Origin: Gnetum montanum
Taxonomy: Eukaryota; Streptophyta; Gnetopsida; Gnetales; Gnetaceae
DNA: 23,150 nt
Direction of reading: 5' to 3'
Assembly (NCBI GenBank): GCA_015680685.1
Contig: MNCI01037917.1
Location: 57,155 to 80,304, forward strand
In this document: piece by piece, positions 8,573 to 18,480 of the stretch
Position numbering within the stretch: the first letter of the stretch is position 1
Layout of the letters: each line of letters opens with the position of its first letter
Translations under genes and position numbers: made by a program
Notes under the pieces: generated by a model
What the model was told of the DNA's origin: nothing
The model's input: only the letters and a program-made list of their open reading frames with translations
Databases searched by the model: none

Positions 8573-9278
8573 GCTTTGAATTCTCACTTTTTTTTTGTTT
8601 TGTGTTTTTATGCGTGAGAACCACACCATGCAAATACTTGATTATTTTTATTGTCTCAGCTTCCAATAATTGGGTAACATTGGAATGGCAAGAAAACTCA
8701 AAAAGAAAACATCCAAGCACCCAAGAGAATGGCCAACACAAAAGCATCAAGTTCCCTTGAAGTCACACCCTTTTCAATCTTTGAGTCCTTCCTTAGTTTG
8801 AAAAATGCCCAGCCATCGATTCGTTAAAGTTCTTATTATGAAGGAGACTGTACATTTCCAAGCCAACAGAGACCATAGAAACTGGCGGATGGATGGATGA
8901 AGTGATCTCATTGCCTTCCATACCAAAAAAAACATACCTTAGTATCAACATTGTGACTTAAAGGTAAAAACCAAACATTAGCAATCAATATGAAAATAGT
9001 TCATACCATCATTCCGAACACTTATTGGGTGACAAACTTACAAGGTGGATCACACACACACATACACAGACAAAATGAAAAAGTATAACAATGTTGTAAA
9101 ACAAAAACAAGAAAAATTAAAGAAAGTTGTAAAATAAAAACTAGAAAAGTTAAAGAAATTTGTAAAACAAAAATGTGTAAGACAAAAATGTTGTAAAACA
9201 AAAACATGTAAAATAAAAATGTGTAAAACAAAAACTTAAAAGAATTGAGGGCCCCATATGATTAGCATAGGTGGCCAT
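8573..9278. other. Noncoding stretch of E-nested with no counterpart in E3
   Basis: Similarity to E3 stops near 8572. The stretch holds a T-run (8586-8600), a CA-rich tract (9049-9070) and an A-rich tandem repeat (9087-9240). Short ORFs here have no recognisable content. Confidence 0.45.
9087..9240. repeat. Degenerate tandem repeat of tgtaaaacaaaaa
   Basis: About nine units built on 'tgtaaaa(c/t)aaaaa' with spacers such as 'gaaaagttaaagaaa'. Unit length varies from about 12 to 30 bases. It lies just downstream (element sense) of the internal PPT. Confidence 0.75.
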
Positions 9279-9293
9279 CTCCCCCATGACTGA
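9279..9293 (-). other. Internal polypurine tract (PPT2) in E-nested
   Basis: On the - strand it reads tcagtcatgggggag, followed by atggccacctat. E1 at 125-150 has agtcgtgggggagggacacctac, so both copies keep the tract and a few bases beyond, at the end of the pol side. Confidence 0.55.
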
Positions 9294-9944
9294 AGAGAAA
9301 GGGAGAGATCTGAAATAATGCACGCCTATTTGAATTTCTAAGAAGTGCCCAAATTCTCCCAATTGATGATCTTAAATTAAGGGTTGGAAGTTGGCGACAC
9401 TTATATTCCAATGTGCATATGCTTTCATTATGGGCATTGGTTTTCTCAAATCATTCCATGCATAGTTTGTTGCTCCTTTGAGTAGCTGTCAACCACGGGG
9501 TGTCTACTACTGGTTGTGTGGTTGCTACAGACAGGCATCTTTGTTTCAAAGTTTCAAGAGCACACCTGTTACATGGAGGCATTTCCTCCATGTCATCAAC
9601 CGATGAATCATTGTATGNAAGGAAATGGTGATGGACTGATCTGCCAGTTCTAGTTGAATGTTGCTCTTCTTAAGTTGGGGCAGGTTCCAGGCTTGATACA
9701 TTTCTCGTGATATTAAATTGACTCCAGAACCTGAGTCAAGAAGAGCCCGATGTGGTTCATTTCCAATGATCTGAAGGTAGATTAAGGGACTTCCAAGATC
9801 AATTAGTTTCCTGGGAAGGTGACCTAACTTGATCCAGTCGGTTACGGTATGCGTTAACATAACCATATGTGTTAGGCTTTGATGTTGAACTGAAGGGTGC
9901 TCCGAAGTGTTAGATGGTGGAGGAGTGTACATGGGCTCAACCAC
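9294..9944 (-). pseudogene. E-nested aspartic protease, internally deleted
   Basis: Reading the - strand, a leader (DWIKLGHLPRKLIDLGSPLIY) is followed by the catalytic motif LLDSGSGVNLIS, with Asp-Ser-Gly at 9737-9729, and then MYQAWNLPQLKKSNIQLELA. E2 has the same order. After QSITIS, near the ambiguous base n at 9618, about 260 bases present in E2 are missing and the frame changes. The text resumes with a Cys-rich piece (CNRCALETLKQRCLSVATTQ) that matches E2 CRQCVHELEIHRYLYVVATK. It ends near the internal PPT, where RT should start. The catalytic Asp is kept, but the protein cannot be complete. Confidence 0.78.
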
Positions 9945-10514
9945 TTTTTGTTGTGAGAGTTTGTTTGGGCTTTTGGTTATAAAGAAGGATCTTTTCTTTT
10001 TACAGTTATTAGAACCAGCAGCAGGTTGAATATTTACAGCTCTCGCAGTGTGACGTTGCTACAGTTGAGTAGGAAGTTCCCTTTTCATTGTTGGAGTAGG
10101 AGGTGTTATGAGAACTACTTGTGGAAGAGGTGTGGATGGATTTGGAGGATGGTGTGGGTATGGAGTGTCTCCCGGAGGAGAAGGAGTCCTCCTGAAGTAC
10201 TCTCAAACTTGGTAGTAACGGTGGGGAGTTGTGTGACTCATAGAGTCACTTGGAGAAATTGGCTGCTGCACATAATATCCATAAGGGTCAGGCTACTGGT
10301 AAGGGTACTGATGTTTCAGCGATGGCATCGCCCATGACTATGGGTATTGCCACTGCTAATGCTGTCCGATGGGTTGTGGGGGAGTTCCACTTGGATGATA
10401 CGTTAATGGTTGGTGGAACTTCCTTGGGTTACCTTGGGGATAAGGTAACCTACGGGGTGTTTTCCCTTGATTAAGTGCATACACCCCAGACTCATGTAGA
10501 TGTGAGATGATAGG

Positions 10515-10553
10515 ACAACATCCCTTAGGATGGTCATAGTGGTAGATCTCACA
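10515..10553 (-). other. CysHis motif in gag (candidate noncanonical zinc knuckle)
   Basis: CEIYHYDHPKGCC. E2 (14600-14638) has CDIYQYKHSKGCC and E3 (19904-19942, -) has CDIYQYEHLKGCC. The shared pattern is C-x6-H-x3-C-C, placed where a CCHC zinc knuckle (C-x2-C-x4-H-x4-C) would be expected. RNA binding is inferred from position only. Confidence 0.5.
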
Positions 10554-12229
10554 TCCACCATCATCATCTGTGTCTGATTCCACAACCCCATCGGAGTTAG
10601 TGATTTTCCCCTTACCCTTGTTATGTGCAGGGCCTAAATCTCTCCACTTTGTCTTACCTTTGTCACTACTTTGTTCTACCTTAGACTTTTCTACAATTTT
10701 TAAGACAGTTTCAATTTTAGATTCTAAGAAACTCCATACATCATCTACCTTAGCCGCTATTTCTATTGTGAGCTTTTGAATCGACAAGGTTTTTCTGTTC
10801 ACCAACTCTTCGATTTGTGACTCATCCTCTTCATCACAAAATTTCACTCCCTTCTTTCGAAGAGAGGGGTCACGATTGTATTCTTCTGCACTTTCCATTT
10901 CTCGTAGCTCACCTTTTTCTTTTGCTACTTGCTCCAACAAGCGATGTACCTCATCGGCTCTAGTTGTGAGAGTCTCCCTTGGGCATAAGTCCCAAGGGTT
11001 CTTCTCGTTTCATGCCTTACCCCATCCACGATGTGGTGAAGTTGATCCCGCTGAGCGTACCCATGGCTCAGGCAATGATATAATAATGTGTAGTAGCGGT
11101 CCATGGCAGCATCCAAGGGTTCATGAGTACCTTGCTTTCAACCTTGGATCTACTTACGCAAATTAGACACTTTGGAGTACATATGATACTTATCGTTGAA
11201 CAGTTCTAGCATCATACTCCACCTCCTGATGGTTTCTGGTTCTAAGGACCAATACAAGCTCTTTGCTTCCTTGGTGAGTGTCCTTGGGAATAACTTAAGT
11301 TTTTGCCACTCATTTTCTATATTCTGCAAGGCACAGGCATCATGGAATGCCTGTAAATGATTTTGTGGATCTGGGTTGTATCCTCCTTCAAATCATGAGA
11401 TATTGTTCATGTCTAAACGTTTGATCCGACTATCTTTTAAATGCCTTGTGGGAATCCTAACTACCTCCATTATGTCAAGAGTACTTTGGGTTGCAAGTAG
11501 GGGTTCGTCATGATCATCTCTTTCATGATGCTTGTGATGTCTGCGTTGTTCCCTACTCTTCCTACGTCCTTGATCTTGTCCTCTCTCTCAACTTTCCTGT
11601 CAAGGTCTCTCATTTTGTCTACCTTTATCCTCTCTGTTGTGTTCATGATGGCTGTGCCCAGATGTGGAAGGAGAGGATGAGTGATGTGAAGAAGGGGAAG
11701 AAGAAGGGGAACCATCGCCATGACGATGTTTCCTATCTTCTCTTTTGTTGCTCTGGCCCCGATCGTGGTGACGATCTAAGTGCCCGTCCTTAGCATGAGT
11801 AGTTGTTCCCTCTATGAAAAGTTGGTGTTCGCAGGCATCAGAACCATGACTATGTATCATTGATCATAGGTTCTGATACCCTACCTCCTCACCATCATTA
11901 GGAGGAGGAACATCATTTGCTAAAGAACCCATTATAAGGGGTTTCTCATCTCCTATTTTGCTAAGGGCGTGCGGACCCTTACCCTTCAAAAGTGTATGTT
12001 GACTCTCCTACCTTGAGTCCCTCATATGTTGTGCTTCTATGGGATGATAATCCCTCATATCAAAGTCTTCCACAACGTATTCAGCATATAATTCAGTCAT
12101 GCCTATCTATGCCAAGGTACGAAAAAGCATGTGAGAGACTAATCGATCTGGGGGTAACACGATGTTACCTTGCAAATCTCTCCATCACAGCTATTCGTCT
12201 TGATGGAGGATAAAGGTAAATTTTGGAAT

Positions 12230-12249
12230 ATACTCATCGAGATGAGTAT
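12230..12249. repeat. Palindrome ATACTCATC-N2-GATGAGTAT in the gag 5' end
   Basis: A perfect 9-bp inverted repeat with a two-base centre, 237 bases from the PBS. E3 has it intact (21565-21584), E2 with one decayed base (5618-5637). It lies inside gag codons for YTHxDEY. Confidence 0.65.
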
Positions 12250-12485
12250 AAACTATCTTGTATTGTTTAGGACTTAGCTGATTTCAACTATGTGTTTTAT
12301 GTTGCTGACTGTCTCGTGTATGGTCCTTAGGTGGTGAGTTGCTCTTATGAGAAGAAGACATTGTTATCAATGTGCTAATTTCACTGTTATATAATTTTTT
12401 TATCTTGATTAACCCAAATGTTCGTTTAGCCTCCCAATGATGTGAGTGATATCCTTTATGTTCAATTCAGCACACAAACACTTAG

Positions 12486-12503
12486 TCCTCGACAATGGTG
12501 CCA
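12486..12503 (-). other. E-nested primer-binding site (tRNA-Asp type)
   Basis: On the - strand TGGCACCATTGTCGAGGA, one base inside the 5' LTR. Four differences from the tRNA-Asp complement TGGCGCCGTTGCCGGGGA, all G to A or C to T. Confidence 0.8.
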
Positions 12504-12504
12504 A

Positions 12505-13484
12505 TGATGAGTGGCGAGGTACCCCTACACTCAACCATACGAAATGAGCGTAGCACGCGTGATCTGGTCGAACTCCCTAGACTAAGTGCCTACATGCCCC
12601 ATGGAACACTTGGGGTTAATCATTTCTTGTCTTCCTATACTTACTTGTGGTTGTCACAGTGTATGGTTAAGTAAGTCCGAGGTATATGATTTTTATGGTC
12701 TTTTATGTTTTTCTCCTATGCTATTGAGGTGAAGGGTTGAGAAACTAACTCTAACTAATGACTAAGTCTAAATTACCTAGCATCAGCATCCGTTCCCACT
12801 TACTATACATACCCTAAACCAATGCAACCGCAGCTACCAAATGCTAATCGTTGCTGGGATCACCGTGCGTAACGCACGTGCTCGAAGTGGTCATACTAAG
12901 GCACTTAACTAGGAGGAAAGGGTTGACAGAATCTATCTAGCCTAAGTGCAATGAGCAGCCAATTCATTGACTAACCGTACACATCTAGGACTACCACTGG
13001 GATTACCAAGCGTAGATCCTTGATACATCACTGGGCTACCAAGTAGTCACTCTAGATGCTCGTAATCAAGTCGTACTCATACCGCAACCGATTCCTTGAC
13101 TATCCGTACACATCCTTAGATGCTCGTAATCAAGTCATACTCATTCCGCATTCTAGGAGTTTAAGGGTGAGAGAGAAAACAATAAATAAAATCCTATTCC
13201 ATGCACTGCAAGGTTTATCCAAGAAGCTCGTCTTTATTGCCGTACACAACTTGTGTTCAGGTACAATGTTGCTCGAATAAAGATCCATTCACTTTTAGGG
13301 CTCCTACTGCAGGCACATGGAAAATATTCTATCTCTGGAGTAATCAAATTACCAGAGTTTCCCTACTTCTAACTCAGGATAGGAAAAAAAGGGAGAGCTG
13401 CCTCTTATTTATAGATATGGCGGCGGACCACGACATCACAGGGAATGACGTGATATCGCAGCCTATGCGAACTGCGTCTCATCA
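12505..13484 (-). repeat. E-nested 5' LTR (right copy)
   Basis: 980 bp bounded by TGATGAG and CTCATCA. TATA motif at 13407-13414 and AATAAA at 13233-13238 on the - strand. The primer site touches its left edge, so this is the 5' LTR. It has the same tandem duplication as the left LTR (12949-13150) but lacks the expanded U3 repeats. Confidence 0.93.
13407..13414 (-). promoter_or_regulatory. TATA box of the E-nested 5' LTR promoter
   Basis: CTATAAAT on the - strand, 70 bases from the LTR outer edge. It would be the start of the element's own transcript. Confidence 0.7.
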
Positions 13485-13489
13485 AAGGT
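13485..13489. repeat. Target site duplication AAGGT, right copy
   Basis: Identical to 6219-6223. Taking out the element and one copy brings the Ser-rich gag part of E2 into phase with the His/Asp-rich part that follows. Confidence 0.92.
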
Positions 13490-15170
13490 CATAGAGGATG
13501 TGATCATGATGGAGGTGACTAGCAAGAAAGAGATGATCATAGGATCTATAGAACTAGTTGAGATGAGGGGTGTGGGAAATCAAGGAGGCCTACAACCATG
13601 AGAGGACATCATAGGCATCATGATCATCACAAAGGCCATGACTATGCTGAGCCTTCACTTGCAACTTAAAATATGCTAAATATCACAAAGGTAATAACAA
13701 TTCTGATAAGCCATGTGAGGGATGGTAGAATAAAATGGTTGGATATGAATAATATCCCCAAGTTTGAAGGGGGATACAACTTAGATCCACAGAACCATCC
13801 ACAAGTCTTTCACAATGTCTATGCCTTAAAAAACATGGAGAAGAAATGGTAATAATTAAATTTGTTTCTATGGATACTTATAAAAGAAGCTAGAAGTTGG
13901 TATTGGTCCTTGGAGCTAGAATTAATCCGTAGATGGAGTACAATGCTTGAGCTCTTTAATGACAAGTATCAAACATACTCCCAACTATTCAACTTGAGAA
14001 AGTAGATCCAAGATTAGAAATAAGGAACACATGAACCCTTAAATGAAACCATGGATAGGTACTATTCTCTTTTGCATTAATGCTCTGGCCATGGTTATTC
14101 TCAGAGGGAGCAACTTTTCCATATCATAGATGGGCTCCAATTAGAAATGAGAAGAACTCTTGGGGTCTATGTCAAAGGGAGACTATTAGAACTTAGAGTC
14201 CATCAAATCCAAAGGCTCATTGAGTAGGTTTCCAAAGAAGAAGGAGAGCTAAGAAAGAGAGAAAGTGTGAAGGAGTATAACTAGGATCCTTCCATCAGAA
14301 AAAGGAAAGTCTAGTTCTTTGACAATGAGGAGGAGGCACCACTTGATGAGGTGGTCCAATGAAAGACCTTTCTGATCCAAAAGTCTATTTCAGAAATTTT
14401 GAGTAAGGTTGACAAAATGTGGGACTCTTTGGATAAAAATTTCCAAACCACTTTGAAAATACCATAGGTATCCAAAGAGCAAAGTAGTGATTGTGATCAC
14501 AGGAAAAGGAAGGAAGCTAAGCGTTCCCACCAAAGGTGTAAGGGCAAGGCTATTATAGTAGAAGAGGTTGTGGAGTCCAAATTAGATAACAATGGTGGAT
14601 GTGACATCTACCAATACAAACATTCTAAGGGATGTTGCCCCATTGTGTCACACTTTTAGAAGTCTAGGATGTATGCTCTAAATCTTAGATTAGCTAGATG
14701 GCAAGCACCCAGAAGGTTGCCTTATCCTAAAGAAAATTGATGGTAGTTTCACCAACAACAAGCCTACTATCCAAGTGGAGCTCCACCATAATCTTTTGAG
14801 TAGTATCATCAATAGTAACATCCACAATCATGGGGGATGCCACCACCAAGGTATTAGTACCCTTATAGACAACTTGATCTATATGGGTACTATGTTTAGC
14901 AATCCATTTCTCAACATGACTCTTCCAGTCATGCCTCATTCCAACATTACTACTACCCTCCTAAGTACTTCAAAGCTCAATCTCCATCTCCAAGAGGTGA
15001 ATCCCCATATCCTTATCACCCTCCTCATTCTTCTATGCATGTCCCTTTGCATTCAACCTAATTACCACTTGCTCCATCAATGTAGGGTAAAATTCCAACC
15101 TAGTTGCAGCAATGTAACACTACCAGGGTTTTTAACCTACATCCAACTCCTCAACCAAGTGGTTTGAAAA
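13490..15170 (+). pseudogene. E2 gag, continued after the nested insertion
   Basis: Follows on from 6223. A His/Arg/Asp-rich part (HHRHHDHHKGHDYAEP near 13610) leads to the gag core with MNNIPKFEGGYN (about 13745), RRWSTMLELFNDKYQTYSQ (about 13930) and HGYSQREQLFHIIDGLQLEM (about 14090). A charged coiled coil follows (14230-14480), then the CysHis motif (14600-14638), PRRLPYPKEN, and a Tyr/Pro/Ser-rich linker. It is collinear with the gag of E-nested. The phase is constant, with about twenty in-frame stops at codons such as CAG, CAA, CGA or TGG. ORFs in other phases here (for example near 14775-15167) are shadows. Confidence 0.85.
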
Positions 15171-16060
15171 CTAGATCCTAGAAAAAACCATTCTTATGAA
15201 TCAATAGTCCTACAAAGCTCTCACATACTCATGCAGCTGATAATCCTACTTCTTCCTCATCCTCTACATCTAATCCACTCAAGCCCCCTTCAAACCAAAC
15301 ACCTCCCAAGCTGCATACTATCATGCTAACCCATGCGATAATTGATTAGATAAAGGTTGTCCACCTTCCTAGGAAAAGTTCTGATCATGGTAGTACCATA
15401 ATCTATTTGCAAATTGTTGGAAGTCAGTAATCCAAGGCTCTTCTTAATTCAGGTTCTAATGTTAATCTAAATTCTCATGAGATGTACAAAGCCTGGAACC
15501 TACCTTCACTCAAGAAGAGCAACATTCATCTTGAGCTAGCATATCAATCCATCACTATTGCTTTGGGAGTGATGGAGGACATTGTGATCATCGTTTTTGA
15601 TTGGTCCTATCCTACAAATTTCCTAGTAATTCAAGTTGACAATTATAAGAGGGACTTACAAATCATCATGGCAAGGGCTTGGCTAAGTACCATTGATTCC
15701 CAAATGGGAAATAGAGACCATTCCTTGGAAATTTCTAAGGAAAATGCATTTGGAAAGAGTAAGAAGAAGAGAGTTCCATGCATCACGTATAGTGATACAG
15801 GGTGAAATTGTGTGCAGAAACTAATGTCCATAAATAGTACACCAATGACAACATGTAGACAATGTGTACATGAATTAGAAATTCACAGGTACCTATATGT
15901 AGTAGCCACAAAATAGGAGAACACCCAATGGCTGACAACTAACCCTGAAAGTAGCACAATTTGCATAAAACCAACTAAGAGCTTAACAAGTGCTTGTGTT
16001 GAAGACATGAATAAACTGGAGCAAGTTCATCACCAAATCTCCAATGATAAACCTAATGAC
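15171..16060 (+). pseudogene. E2 aspartic protease and linker to RT
   Basis: Same phase as gag. The active-site motif reads LLNSGSNVNL, with Asn (15446-15448) where E-nested and E3 have Asp, so this copy is catalytically dead. MYKAWNLPSLKKSNIHLELA and VMEDIVIIVFDWSYPTNFLV follow, then about 80 codons of linker with a Cys-containing piece (CRQCVHELEIHRYLYVVATK) that is also kept in E-nested. The stretch 15482-15805 is free of stops. It would cut the gag-pol polyprotein in an intact copy. Confidence 0.82.
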
Positions 16061-16570
16061 ACTTACTAGGGAGAGTTTGAAATCCTTGATAATTTCAAAT
16101 AGGAGCTCTTAGATTTGAAAACTATACATGTCAACATGGAGTATGCTTTCCTAAAAAATGGCAAGCTAGTGATAATCAATGTTAATCTTACCCCTGAATA
16201 GAAAGAGAAGCTATTGAAGGTGGTTAACAAGTGGTTAACAACCTTTGGCTGATCATATCCTGAACTCATTGAGATTGATCCTAGGATATGCTAGCATCGC
16301 ATCTATACTAATCCTTCCATAATGCCAAAGAGGTGGTCACAATGGCAGTTGAATTCCAAATTGAAGCAGATCATCAAGGAGGAGATTGAACAACTTCTCA
16401 AGGTTGGGTTCATCTATCCCATTGCAGATAGCAAGTGGGTTAGCCCACTTATGATCATGCTAAAGAAAGTAGGTAAGTAGAGGGTTTGTATTGACATCAA
16501 GATATTGAATATGACAACCTACAAAGTTCATTTCCTATTGTCGTTTATGGACTAGGTATTGAACACTATT
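16061..16570 (+). pseudogene. E2 reverse transcriptase, N-terminal part, cut off by E3
   Basis: In phase with protease. Recognisable parts are LKQIIKEEIEQLLKVGFIYP (about 16360-16420), ADSKWVSPLMIMLKKVGK (16426-16478) and RVCIDIKILN, the usual opening of Ty3/gypsy RT (lysine- and Asp-containing finger motifs). Then HFLLSFMD-x-VLNTI, which matches the 'HFPLPFIDQ' block. The YxDD box and RNase H are missing because the copy ends at the LTR of E3. In-frame stops occur at 16476, 16554 and others. It is the only RT sequence in the window. Confidence 0.85.
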
Positions 16571-17379
16571 TGATGAGTGACATGGTACCCCTACACTCAA
16601 CCATATGAATATGAGTGTTTCACGCATGATCCGGTCGAATTCCAAGGACTAAGTGCCTATGCACCCTTGTGGAACAATAACAGGTTGATTAATCTTTGTC
16701 TTCCAAAACTTACTTGCATGTCATGATTGTATGGTTAAGTAAGCTTGAGGTATATGATTTTTATGGCTTCTATGTGTTTTATATTCTGCGCTAGCAAGGA
16801 GGGGGAGAGAGATAACTAAGTAACTAATCTAATTTAACTATTCATTGGCTAAGTTCTAATTACTCCTAACACTAGTATCTATTCCCACTCATCGTACACA
16901 TCCTGAACCAGTGTAATGCTACTAGGATTACCAAACACTAATTATCACTGGGTTACCAAGTGCTACACGCATGCTTGAAGTGGTCATATTGAGTGTATTT
17001 AACTAAGAGAGTTGTAGGGTGAGAGAGAGATTATTAATTAATTAAAAAATCATTAAATAATAATTAACACTAATTAATCTATTCTATATGCTGCATGGTT
17101 TATCATAAAGTTCATCTTTATTACCATACACAAAGTGTGCTTAGGTACACAATGCTTGAATAAAGATTCGTTCACTCTATGACTCCAACTGTGGGCATGT
17201 AGAAATAATTCTAACTCTAGAGGGGAAAGTGGTAAGAGTTTGGCTAAGGGACTAACTTCTAATTGTTTGAAACCAAGGGCACTACCTCTTATTTATAGGC
17301 AATAAGACAGGCCACGATATCAGGTATCTGACATCACATGGTTGATCCAATATCGTGGACTCGATATCGCAGTTCATCA
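16571..17379 (-). repeat. E3 3' LTR (left copy)
   Basis: 809 bp from TGATGAG to TTCATCA. TATA motif at 17291-17298 and AATAAA at 17117-17122 on the - strand. The PPT abuts its right edge (17380-17394). By eye the sequence follows the E-nested LTR more closely than its own partner. Confidence 0.87.
17291..17298 (-). promoter_or_regulatory. TATA box of the E3 left LTR
   Basis: CTATAAAT on the - strand, 82 bases from the LTR edge. Confidence 0.6.
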
Positions 17380-17394
17380 TACCCCCATGACTGA
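17380..17394 (-). other. E3 terminal polypurine tract
   Basis: On the - strand tcagtcatgggggta directly against the 3' LTR, identical to that of E-nested. Confidence 0.82.
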
Positions 17395-18480
17395 ATGAAA
17401 AATTGTCCTCAAGTTTCTTACAAAATATTGGAAAGGTATGGAATTATTGACTGAATGATCATTGAATGTGGAATAAAGTGATATACTTAATATGCCTGGT
17501 GAATGGATCAACAATATAATACATGAGAACATTAGTGTTCATTACCACAAAAGTGAATACTATACATAACGACATCTAGCTGGGAGAGAAGGAGAGAGAG
17601 AAAAGAATAAGACGTGTTGCTATCGATGCCAAGATTGCACCCTTCGTTGTTTATCCATAGCCATGCCACCAATCTTGATCCTTTTGTAAATGTTCCAGTT
17701 CTGGTCCATCCTGAGTGTTTCCTCCAAGCCCAGTCCATTGTTGTACAATCATCATCTGCACACACAACACAATCACAAATGAGCAAGGGTAGATAAATCA
17801 CAATGCAGTTGATAGCTTGCCTCGATGTAAAGTGCATTGTCTAAGTTGTGGCTATGGTAGATACAGATTCTAGAGCTTTAACATCAGGGACTACCTAAGG
17901 TGTAGGGATTAGGAAAAATTGAAAAAAATTATGCCAGGGCCCCCATGACTAAGAGTGAACCTTCAGTAGCGATAGGATGGAAAAAGATAAGGAATAAGAA
18001 AGATGGAGATAAGTAACAATGACAACGCAAAGAAAAATGGATGTCATGGATGGGGATGAAACAAAAAATTGTTGGTTGCAAGAAATGTTTAAGGGAAAGA
18101 AGTTAACAAGTGCACCATAAAGGAATGCCAGTGGGTCCAACCCAAAGCAGGCTCATGCCTTTGATGCCCTGATAGACCAACAAACCAAAGAGTCTGTAGG
18201 CTCTAGGAATGTTATTTGGAAGTAAGAGTTAAAAAATTACCCACAAGAAATTACTAAGTAAAAACGATGCATCAAACAAGATACAAACTAATGATAAAAT
18301 GGCAATGAGATGAGAGATGGAAAAGAAAGGTGGAGAGGAGGGAATGGAATGGAAACCCAAGAACAACGTTGTGTAAAATCCCCTGTGTGTTTCATGGTTA
18401 ATGTGACCAAGTAGAACTCATTCCAAATCCAAGCTCAACAATCCACATTTAGTGACCTCGCATCAACACATTTGACCAAC
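17395..18480 (-). other. E3 3' block (shared with E-nested), no intact gene
   Basis: Collinear with E-nested 7330-8400. It contains a PPT-like tract (17938-17951), and a splice-acceptor candidate (AG at 17757-17756, before ATG) preceded by CTCAT and a GT-rich tract. An open frame at 17532-17837 on the - strand crosses that site and is the longest in the block, but I recognise no domain in it. Confidence 0.55.
17938..17951 (-). other. Internal polypurine tract (PPT3) in E3
   Basis: On the - strand tagtcatgggggcc, in the same context as E-nested 7885-7899 (both followed, in + orientation, by gaacct...gtagcg). Confidence 0.5.

Larger units (their letters stand above)
9945..12361 (-). pseudogene. 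E-nested gag polyprotein
   Basis: Reads on the - strand from ATG at 12361 (MSSSHKSNSPPKD), about 125 bases after the PBS. In order: an N-terminal domain with THLDEYIPKFTFILHQDE; an acidic stretch; a Ser/His/Arg/Asp-rich region (SPSSSPSSHHSSSPSTSGHS, about 11700); then the gag core (about 11480-10957) with FHDACALQNIENEWQKLKLF and HGYAQRDQLHHIVDGVRHET, which fits the Retrotrans_gag fold. Next come a charged coiled coil (10356-10940), a CysHis motif (10553-10515) and a Tyr/Pro/Gln-rich linker (PDPYGYYVQQPIS) to protease. The phase is constant from 12361 to about 10957, where one indel shifts it; it is then constant into protease. There are several in-frame stops of transition type. It would form the capsid. 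Confidence 0.85.
6224..13484 (-). mobile_element. E-nested: complete-ended, non-autonomous LTR retrotransposon
   Basis: 7261 bp between perfect AAGGT duplications, with LTRs of 1091 and 980 bp that agree at roughly nine in ten positions by eye. It reads on the - strand: 5' LTR (right), PBS, gag, part of protease, internal PPT, noncoding 3' block, PPT, 3' LTR (left). There is no trace of the RT, RNase H or integrase motifs, so it would need enzymes from an autonomous relative. It sits inside the gag of E2 in the opposite orientation and is the youngest event that can be ordered. Confidence 0.92.
4574..16570 (+). mobile_element. E2: host element, Ty3/gypsy with RT, split by a nested insertion
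   Basis: A + strand element with 5' LTR, tRNA-Asp PBS, gag, protease and the first part of reverse transcriptase. It is interrupted at 6223/13485 by E-nested (target duplication AAGGT) and cut off inside RT at 16570, where E3 begins. RT 3' part, RNase H, integrase and 3' LTR are not found in the window. After the nested insertion, the frame from 13490 to 16570 stays in one phase with only in-frame stops. Confidence 0.85.

Noticed and set aside
10026-10779. Open frames on the + strand over E-nested gag
   Set aside because: They are antisense shadows of the gag reading on the - strand, whose phase, motifs and order match two other copies.
11491-11793. 100-residue + strand frame
   Set aside because: Antisense to the Ser/His/Arg-rich part of gag; no domain of its own.
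14775-15167. 130-residue + strand frame over E2
   Set aside because: Out of phase with the gag-protease frame, which is collinear with E-nested here and continues into protease and RT.
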